Positions 56,864 to 64,000 of a stretch of 64,000 nt of DNA are shown here, piece by piece. Origin of the DNA: Gnetum montanum. Taxonomy: Eukaryota; Streptophyta; Gnetopsida; Gnetales; Gnetaceae. The position numbers were made by a program, and so were the translations under genes. The notes beneath the pieces were generated by a model. It was not told the origin of the DNA. It worked only from the letters and a program-made list of their open reading frames with translations, and ran no database searches. The stretch is taken from NCBI GenBank assembly GCA_015680685.1, contig MNCI01030349.1, positions 1 to 64,000 on the forward strand, given 5' to 3'. The stretch's first letter is position 1. Every line of letters begins with the position of its first letter.

Positions 56864-56977
56864 CTATGCTATAGGGAACATGGGGTGTCCTGTTTTACAT
56901 GCGGGACACAAGATGTTCCATGTTATGCATGGGTCATGGGGCATCCCACGTTACATGTGGAACATACGACATCTCAA
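56864..56977. repeat. About four 28-bp repeats upstream of the antisense-gene TATA box (B)
   Basis: Units such as ATGTTATGCATGGGTCATGG and ACGTTACATGTGGAACATAC, ending about 30 bases before the TATA box at 57008. Same arrangement as 12978-13117. Confidence 0.65.
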
Positions 56978-57007
56978 AAACATAACATGTCATGTAATCC
57001 TAAAGGG

Positions 57008-57015
57008 TATAAATA
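57008..57015 (+). promoter_or_regulatory. TATA box of the antisense gene, element B
   Basis: GGGTATAAATAGGGG on the plus strand, identical to element A over this word, with the same distance to the upstream repeats. Confidence 0.75.
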
Positions 57016-57726
57016 GGGGTTTATCCATGGTGAACTTATCATTTTCATTCTCAAATGTAATAGCCTAGAGCATAGCGTAGTTCAGAGAGGAGAGTGTAGT
57101 AGCTACAGCATAACCACCGACAGGCCAAAGTTTGACATCAAGACGATGATGCATAGGAGTGAGCGTAGACATCATGGTCTCGCCAATGTGGATGAAGGGG
57201 AGTGCACCTTGCAACATCTCCCAAGAACACACATTGAAGAATGGGAAGAGGCACCATCTACTCGGTAAGCTGCTATCCTACCTTCATTTATGTTATGAAA
57301 TTTTTTTGTTTTGCTACTATCTCTGTCGTGGTCATCATGCCTTGGCTGCCACAACTGTTGCGATGACTACGATGTGACTATTGCTTCTATGGCCAATGCT
57401 TCCACCTCAACCATTACCACCATAGCCACTATGCTATGGCTGTTGTGTGACTATTGTGGCTATTACCATGGCTATTGCCATTGCCATTGTGGCTATAGCC
57501 ATGGTTGTTATGTCATAGCCGCGGCCACCATCACTATGACTAGGGCAATGTACCTTTTTTTTTGAGGGTTTGGAGCATTCTGGGTAGCATATTGCATGTG
57601 GAGAGGGTTTATTTTTACATTCCACATGGTGGAATAGGACAAGGACTTTGTAAATGTTCTATGTTTTCCCTTAGGCCGTGTTACCTTTGATAGTGTAACT
57701 AGCAAGCTACACTATGTTTTTGCTTG

Positions 57727-57955
57727 TTATGCTACACGGGGCATAACCACTATGCTGCATGTGATGTAGTTGCTACACTACACATAAAATAGCCACTACA
57801 CTTCATAGGACGTACATGCTATGTTTCCCAAGATGTATGTGCTACACTGCCAAGGATGTACATGCTATGCTTCCTTGGACATACGTGCTACACTACCTAG
57901 GACATAGCCACTATGCTACCCATGGGATTTAATTGCTACACTACGTGGGATGCTA
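57727..57955. repeat. 23-bp tandem array in intron 1 of the antisense gene (B)
   Basis: About nine units of 23 bp, such as ATGCTTCCTTGGACATACGT. Same unit length and place as in element A (13935-14190). Confidence 0.8.
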
Positions 57956-60900
57956 TAATCTCTACACTACATACAAAGTCATAGGAATAGTACAAACACT
58001 TAGAAAAAATTTTGGTTCATTGATAGTGTTAGATTATTGTGTTCTATATAAGGTTTCTATGATTTATAGAGGATTGCTACACTACATGGAAGTATAGCCG
58101 ATACTTAGAGAGATTTTTCAAAAAAATTCTTTTAGGAATTGCCCTTATTGTAAACTAATTCTTTCATTGTAAAATGTAGGGTTATGTTGAAGTCGATCCT
58201 AGTCATGGTTGAATTAGCAGGGGTTCTATGTTGTATAATTTCCCTTGTGTCCAATGTTCCCCTACCACATGCACGAGTAGGGGACTAGGTGGTTTGCTTC
58301 CCAGAAGGTGTGTGGGAGTTCTTAGAATTCCTACTTTGTCATGTCAGTGTTATAGTATGGTTGCACTTGGCTAGTGAAGTGGCAAGCATCCTAAGTAAGA
58401 CACTGTTGGTTGGAGAAAATCAAGGCATTCTCAAATTTATGAGAGATGGTTCTACTAAAGAGGAAGAGGTACGGGGCTCAAGCCAATGTTCAAAAGGCTT
58501 AAGACTTTTATCTTGGATCTGAGTGATGCTAGAATTCAAGTGTTATCATAAATATAACACATTATTCATTGCTCGTCATATGGACACATTTTTTTAGAAC
58601 CCACCTGGAACCATCTACTATGCCAGCAGGTGAGTCCTATTAACATGATTAAGGATTCTATTTTTGTTTATCTTTTATGGTTTAAAATGCTTATCATGTT
58701 TTGTCTGTTACTATATTTATGATCAACAAGGATGGTCTTCATCATAAAGAGGGGGCCTTAGCCCTAGTCCAAATGGCTCTTCAAGAGTTCTCCTCCATGG
58801 AGAGTGTACATGTCAATGTTATAGAGCAACTTGGGGTTGATTTTAAAACTTATCAAACCAAGTACTCAAATTTCTACATGAAATGTGAGGAGCTTGGATG
58901 GTTAGATGGTGAATGGACATCCTGTCGAGTACCCACTATAGAAGAAGTGCTAGTGGAAGTACCACCATTTCCCACACTGTTCACATTGGGTGAGTTATAT
59001 CATGTGTTCCTTTTCATGTAATCTAAATTAGTTTAATTAATTACTCCCCCTCCTTTTTTTGCTAATTTTATTCTTGGTTTCTGTAGTGGCAACCAAATCT
59101 AAGGAGGTTACTATAATTATGTTGGGACGTAATGAGGCTAAACTCTTCATTAAGTATGGTGAGGTTGATGAATCACAGCGTTGGTTGTGTAGTCGGGCTC
59201 CAGCAATGATTGTTGAGAACATTCAAGAGGCTGGTCTTATGAACCTCTTTTTGGCTTTAAACCCAAGGATTCCAGCTGTGAAAATGATTGCTCTTATAGA
59301 TTTTTTCACCAAAAGCACAGACCACTTTTGCACAAGAGTTCATGACATGCGAGTGTTGTTTGAGATCATCGATAGTCTTTTTGTAGATCTTTTCGATGTC
59401 CCTTCCAATGGTTTACTCATGGGGGAAAGGACTAGTAAGGATGTAGACCATCGAGAAGGCATATAAGAATGGTTGGGGACTAGCAAGGATTGCAAAGGAA
59501 TCTATATGAAAAAGGTTAAATTAGAGGTAGCCAAAAATATCTACCCTGTCTTTTGGGCTCATGCCTTTCCCAAGTTGATCTCCTAAGGAAAAATTCTTGG
59601 GTTAGATCAAGCCTAGATTATGCAAGACATAATGGAAGAGAGGACATAATATAATTGAGCTAAGTATCTCTCAAAAGGCCTATAGGCAGAAATGACTAGG
59701 CTATGGGGCAAACTTGAGACATGCTTCCATGTGTAGTTTGCCTTTTTCATTACTTGTTTGTGATGCTTTGCTGAATATTTGGTGGTATGAGAGAATGGGA
59801 TTTGGGTGATACAGGATTGTACCTAGATTTCCAAACCATGGATCCACCATGTATTTTGCACCACCTGATCTCAAGACCCTTCAGAAGCTATCAGAAAGTA
59901 TTTTTCAATAATGACTAAGGATCAAGCAGGACCATCTTTTCATATGCGTGATAGCTTTGGAGAGGCCCCCCCGTACCAGCATGGGTAACCTAATGAGGGG
60001 AGTCTGCCTCATTGTAGAAACCATAAAATCAAAGTTGCAGATTAAGAAGCCTCATCCTATAGAAGAGCCTTCACATGTGAGCGAAGGGAGCAGAAAAAGG
60101 CTATAGATCAAAGTTTGCAATGTACAATTTGAGATTGTTGGTAAGTATGCCTTAGATAACTTATTTGTGACTTCATTTTTCCATTTTATGGTTACCTATC
60201 TCTATTGGACTAATACCCTAATCTTGGCTTGTGCATGGGAAATGAGAAAGAGGCTTTAGCTCCTGAAGAGGAGGCCCTTGTTACAGAAGAGAAGTTCCTT
60301 GCTGCTAAAGAGGAGGCCCCTACTACTAAGGAGGAGGCCCCTATAGTAGAGGATCCTTTTGTAGATAATGTCCCACAACTTGAGGGACATATGATAGTAG
60401 AGGAAGTAGCTACACTTTTAAGGTAGCTTGAAGAAGAGGGGCTACATTGAGAATGGTAGTTTTGATGATTTGTTTGATACTGTGTTGATGGGTGAATTCT
60501 CACACTTGAGGGTCTGCTAGGTAGGAGCTTTGCACTCTCATTTATGTTATCCTCTCATTTTCCATATCCTCTTCAAAATGCTAACACTTTATTGCATAGT
60601 AGGTACTAGTTCTACTAAGGGCCATGAGTCTTCATCTACTTTACATCTAGAGCCATGGGCAGAAACTCTAGATAAGTTTTCCTTTATGGAACGTGTAGTA
60701 GATGAAATGATTGACTACCTAAAAAAAATTGACCCTAAAACAGGTGTGATTAAGTTATGACATTTTCTTTTTATGTGCTGTTCTATTTTTGCTACTGTCT
60801 CATGACTAACACTTTCCTATTTTGGTGAAATAGCTTCATAGCTCAAATTCGACCCAAAGTAGGTAGTTGAAGTGGAAGTTGTGCCTAAACTCCCTCCAGA

Positions 60901-61498
60901 GGTAATAGAGGTGCGTCATCACATATATGATGATGCAAGTAGATGTCCGCTACACTCAACACAATCACAGTGGGAGTGTAGACATGTCATTGAAGACCTC
61001 TAGAAATGAGTTTAAAAGCTCAAGAAAGAAAAAGTGAATCATGTAGCTGAGCTAGAAGATTTACGATCATAGAATAAATTTCTAATGGCTTATGAGAATT
61101 TTGATGGCCGTTGGTGTATGAACATAACTGATTATGCTAGATATTGGTTAGTTTTATGAGGAAAATATGAAGCCACATGTGAAGTAATTGAACAATTTCT
61201 ATAGATGGATCTCTTGGCACTAAAAAATTAGGATTGGAAAGATTATAGTGCCAAGGTATATGAAAGGGGGTAGGCACAAAAGAATCACAAACAAATGTAA
61301 AAGATGGAACATGATTCTTATCTCTAAAAGTACAAGGATGCATTTGTAGAATGTTGTGGTCATAAGTTATTCCTTGATGTGATCAGTGCTACTCGGGCCT
61401 ATGATAAATTAGTGAAGCATATAGTGGTTAGTGAATCTCCCAAGAGGGAGATAACCATGCCTTTTGTAGAGGCCACCTCTGCTACATTTTCTCTAGGG

Positions 61499-61503
61499 CC
61501 ACC
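61499..61503. repeat. Target-site duplication of S3 (CCACC)
   Basis: CCACC before S3 and again at 62941-62945. Removing S3 and one copy restores the element A reading at 17764-17772. Confidence 0.85.
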
Positions 61504-62062
61504 TATACCGACCGAAATCGTCGGTGCAAGGCTGGAACGTTACGAGCACCGAAAGATCTACGGACAAGCACAGTCGACCCTGCCTCCACTTGAGGGCAAG
61601 CTGGACCAGACGAAGGCAGAGTGCCTTGAATGGTCCGCACGCGGATCAAACAAGGACTTCCCCAACGTTTGCCGCTACAACACGTTGGGTTATACGTAAA
61701 CAATGCACGTTAAATGTAAACCGTAAACAAGCACGATAATGTAAATGAGCCTGTAAACGTAAACTGAAAAACGAAGAAAACTGCAATAAATCTGAGCAAA
61801 ATGTAAATTGTTTTATATTGAGAATTGATTACAAAGTGCACCGGTCCAAATGCAGTTGTGGCTTTGACACAAGGCGGACGAAAGGCCCCGGCGTGTGTAG
61901 GGATGACTTGGCTAGTTCGCAAGGCAGGCGGAGCGTAGAGATTGTGTGTACGACGTACAAGGCTCTCCAGCGTAAGAGGGTTTTGAGCTCTGGTCCATAG
62001 CGTAAATGTCTCTTGTGCGCTCTGGGAGTTTTTTCCGACCTCGAATTTACGGAAAAATGGGC

Positions 62063-62070
62063 TATTTATA
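62063..62070 (-). promoter_or_regulatory. TATA box of solo LTR S3
   Basis: Minus strand CCCTATAAATAGCCC. Gives S3 the same orientation as element B. Confidence 0.8.
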
Positions 62071-62281
62071 GGGGTAGGGTTACCAGGAAAATCGGGTTTG
62101 GAGACACGTGGCGTGTCAACTGGGCGTGCACATTTAGAAACATGGTATACGCTGGGCGTATACGCTACATCAGGCCAGCATATATGCTGGGCGTATACGC
62201 TGGACTTGCTAAGCATGTGAACTTGGGTGGACGCTGGGCATATACGCTGGGCATATACCCTGATGGATGTCGGCGTATACG

Positions 62282-62524
62282 GTGAAACACTGTAGCATTT
62301 ATGCTGAAACACTATAGCATTACGCTGAAACACTGTAGCATTTACGCTGAAACACTGTAGCATTTACGCTGAAACACTGTAGCATTTATGCTGAAACACT
62401 ATAGCATTACGCTGAAACACTGTAGCATTTACGCTGAAACACTGTAGCATTTACGCTGGAACACTGTAGGATTTACTCTGAAACACTGTAGCATTATGCT
62501 GAAACACTGTAGCAGCATATACGA
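62282..62524. repeat. 22/21-bp tandem array with 87-bp higher-order repeat in S3
   Basis: Eleven units of TGAAACACTGTAGCATTTAC type. Units 1-4 (22, 21, 22, 22 bp) are followed by units 5-8 with the identical series, so an 87-bp block is perfectly duplicated (62282-62368 and 62369-62455). Three more diverged units follow. Confidence 0.9.
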
Positions 62525-63439
62525 TGGGTGTATAGGAATGGAAGATCCTCATTTGGAGCCCAAAATCGGATCTTCAAGTGTCTGTGACCTGCTGGGGACC
62601 CTGGGGAAGGTCCTGGGGGGTCTAGACACTCCACTTTAGCATGTTTTGAGGAGTTTTGAGCCCCAAAAGTTGTTGTACGCTGGGCCTTACGTTGGGCATG
62701 TGGAGGCCAGCGTACAGGATGCATACTTAGTGATAACCAAGTATTTTGAGCTTGAAATTTGCCAAGTTTGATGCCAGATGTCATCGTAGTCTTCTGTGGG
62801 TCCCAGGGAACTTTTACTTGCTTACTTTAACTTCGTTTGATGCTATTTTGAGGCTTTCAAGCTTGGTCATGCTAAGGACCAACATGACTTAGCTTAATTT
62901 CTGTCTTCAAGTGTTAGCCAAAATTTTTTGTGGTGTTTCACCACCCACATGGATGACCATGGAGAAAGGAAAGATTTTAGCAGGCATTGATTTGGAAGAA
63001 GAAGCTTGGGCCAATTTGAGTGAGAAAGAAATTTTCTGAAACTTGGCATTTGGTCTTGATAACATACCACTAGATATGGATGTAGGCCCATCTCAGGTTA
63101 GCCTAATTTTACTTTATCACAATTTATTTCATGGTAGCTTTATGCATTGCCTCTCTCACTCATTAGCTTATTTTTTGGTCTTACTCTTGATGTATGTAGG
63201 ATTGAGTTGAGGAAAAAGGACCTAGTAGAGAAGTAGCTAAAGATATGGGTGAAGACCCATAGCCTCTTCATTGATGTTTTAAAATGTAATCCCCATTATT
63301 GGGTGATTTGCAACTCTGAGTGTGAACATGATTTTTTGGACTAAGTATTTGCAATGTGATGAAAAGTAAAATGCTTGTTCAATTTCCTTTTCCTAATGTT
63401 TTGGTTGATGTATTATCCCCCTTGTGGCCCCCATGTTAT

Positions 63440-63745
63440 TGTTTAAGGTCATTTCAGGCCATAGTTAGTTTAAGGCCATTTCGGGTCATAGCTAGTTTAA
63501 GGCCATTTCAGGATGTGGGTAGTTAACACAAAGAGTGGGCTACCAGTTTTCGGCCTTGGTGGGCCATGAGATAGTTTAAGGCCATTTTGGGCCATTTTTA
63601 GTTTAGGGCCATTTTGTGCCATGGGTAATTTAAGCTTAGGGAAGGTTACTAGATTTAGGCCTTGGCAGGCTAGTTTAAGGCCATTTCAACTTGTGACTAG
63701 TTTAAGGTCATTACAGGCTGCTACTAGTTTAAGGCCATTTCAGGT
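63440..63745. repeat. Tandem array 3 of element B (3' of protease)
   Basis: About nine units near 27 bp with TAGTTTAAGGCCATTTCAGG cores, matching 18255-18591 plus 19437-19646 of A. Confidence 0.8.
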
Positions 63746-64000
63746 CATGACAACATAACTAACAAAAAAGGTAAACACCATGCAAAATTAAAACTTGTAC
63801 AAATAGAAAGTGTTAAAACCAAGGAATGAAAAAAGTAAAGTAGGGTCATGCCCTAATCGTGTAACTTTTTCCTAACCTGATGTGGGTTAGGTGAAGCGTA
63901 TGGCCTGGAGGACTTAAAAATGATATTCCTCTAAGTTATCATTAGTTGTTGAGAAAGGTAGCTCTACCGATATAGTTTTTTTTTGTAGCTCATCAATTTT
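63746..64000 (-). pseudogene. 3' end of protease region of element B
   Basis: Aligns with minus-strand 19647-19890 of element A, including the 'TAACCTGATGTGGGTTAGG' block. It is the tail behind the protease core; the core itself lies beyond the window. No open frame is visible in this short piece. Confidence 0.55.

Larger units (their letters stand above)
61504..62940 (-). mobile_element. Solo LTR S3 in the last large exon of the B antisense gene
   Basis: Plus strand from TATACCGACCGAAATCGTC (terminal TG changed to TA) to GTGGTGTTTCA. It shares the CGACCGAAA start and TGTTTCA end with S1 and the A/B LTRs, and a U5-side motif set ('GAATGGTCCGC...GACTT'), but most of its body differs. TATA box on the minus strand at 62063-62070. 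U3 has GGGCGTATACGCTGG palindromes (62145-62290) and a tandem array (62282-62524). It is GC-rich with many CpG, so likely young. The 217-codon minus-strand open frame (61710-62363) spans LTR and repeats and is not a gene. Confidence 0.85.
57008..63262 (+). pseudogene. Antisense multi-exon gene of element B (best-preserved start)
   Basis: Plus-strand gene between RT and protease. Probable exons: 57146-57264 (ATG ATG start, open to a GTAAGC donor), 58180-58629, about 58700-58989, 59087-60140, about 60243-60520, 60603-60743, 60834-63096 (containing solo LTR S3) and 63200-63262. Introns at 58990-59086, 60744-60833 and 63097-63199 have GT-AG ends; the intron from 60141 has lost its TAG acceptor (now GAA). 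Blocks: 'HHKEGALALVQMALQEF', 'LGVDFKTYQTKYSNFYMKCE', 'LGWLDGEWTSCRVPTIEEVL', 'ALNPRIPAVKMIALIDFF', 'STDHFCTRVHDMRVLFEIID', 'EEWLGTSKDCKGIYMKK', acidic 'KEEAPTT' repeats, 'EDPFVDNVPQLEGHM'. Stops (for example 59464 and 63203) and S3 show it is not functional. Family not recognised. Confidence 0.75.
49232..64000 (-). mobile_element. Element B: close relative of A, truncated by window edge
   Basis: Minus-strand element with its 3' LTR at 49232-51199, then in plus coordinates: PPT, non-coding region, array 1, integrase, RNase H domains, RT, arrays, antisense gene, array 3 and the end of protease. The gag and 5' LTR lie beyond 64000. It interrupts the antisense gene of element C at 49231. Collinear with element A throughout, apart from solo LTR S3 in B and S1/S2 in A. 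Confidence 0.9.

Noticed and set aside
61710-62363. Longest minus-strand open frame after RT (217 codons)
   Set aside because: It lies wholly in solo LTR S3, runs through the 22-bp tandem array, and has no protein motif.
57146-63262. Antisense gene as an ordinary host gene interrupted by transposons
   Set aside because: The same gene occurs at the same place in three elements at two chromosomal insertion sites, so it travels with the element.
1-64000. tRNA, rRNA, organellar or bacterial genes
   Set aside because: No cloverleaf, rRNA core or compact operon structure was seen; all legible coding is retroelement-derived.

Overview
This is nuclear DNA of a large-genome seed plant. I cannot name the species. 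The evidence is stacked LTR retrotransposons, plant-type TATA boxes, GT-AG introns, and a TG/CA-rich, CpG-poor composition typical of old methylated repeats. I see no intact host gene, no rRNA or tRNA gene and no CRISPR array. Nearly everything belongs to Ty3/gypsy elements inserted into one another, and the stack can be untangled from LTR ends and 5-bp target duplications.  LAYOUT. (1) Element D1, the oldest and AT-rich: 5' LTR 1704-2949, gag remains 2950-4281, continuing at 38073-39699. (2) Element D2, same family, sits inside D1 (4282-38072). Its 5' LTR is itself split (4282-5185 and 27835-28195), its 3' LTR is 36776-38072, and its interior has gag, protease and a sense-strand 3' extra ORF. 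(3) Element A (5186-27829, minus strand, 22.6 kb) split the D2 LTR and is flanked by TGTAT on both sides. It carries two later solo LTRs: S1 (23126-24964, duplication GGTAA) and S2 (18592-19436, duplication CTAGT, with a run of 192 Ns). (4) Element C (39700 onward, plus strand), a diverged relative of A, sits in D1. (5) Element B (49232 onward, minus strand), a close relative of A, sits in C and carries solo LTR S3 (61504-62940, duplication CCACC). C and B both run off the right edge.  THE A/B/C FAMILY. The order in the gag sense is LTR, gag, protease, tandem array, antisense gene, tandem arrays, RT, RNase H, a second RNase H, integrase, tandem array, PPT, LTR. Size, protease context and the double RNase H fit the Tat/Ogre branch of Ty3/gypsy.  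MAIN DISCOVERY CANDIDATE. Between protease and RT, all three copies carry a gene on the opposite strand. In A and B it has its own TATA box (13150-13157 and 57008-57015) below a tandem array (five 28-bp units in A). Up to eight exons can be followed by GT-AG junctions conserved in position, five of these introns also in the diverged copy C. The protein is unidentified: about 700-800 residues, with an acidic EEEAP-repeat segment, a 'NPRIP' segment faintly like plant mobile domains, and a conserved C-terminal region. All visible copies are broken by stops, lost splice sites or insertions, so the function must be sought in intact relatives. Other notable structure: a shared CTAGTTTAAGG-type motif in three separate arrays at module borders, four imperfect palindromes built on GCTACGCTA per LTR upstream of the LTR TATA box, and a perfect 87-bp higher-order repeat in S3.
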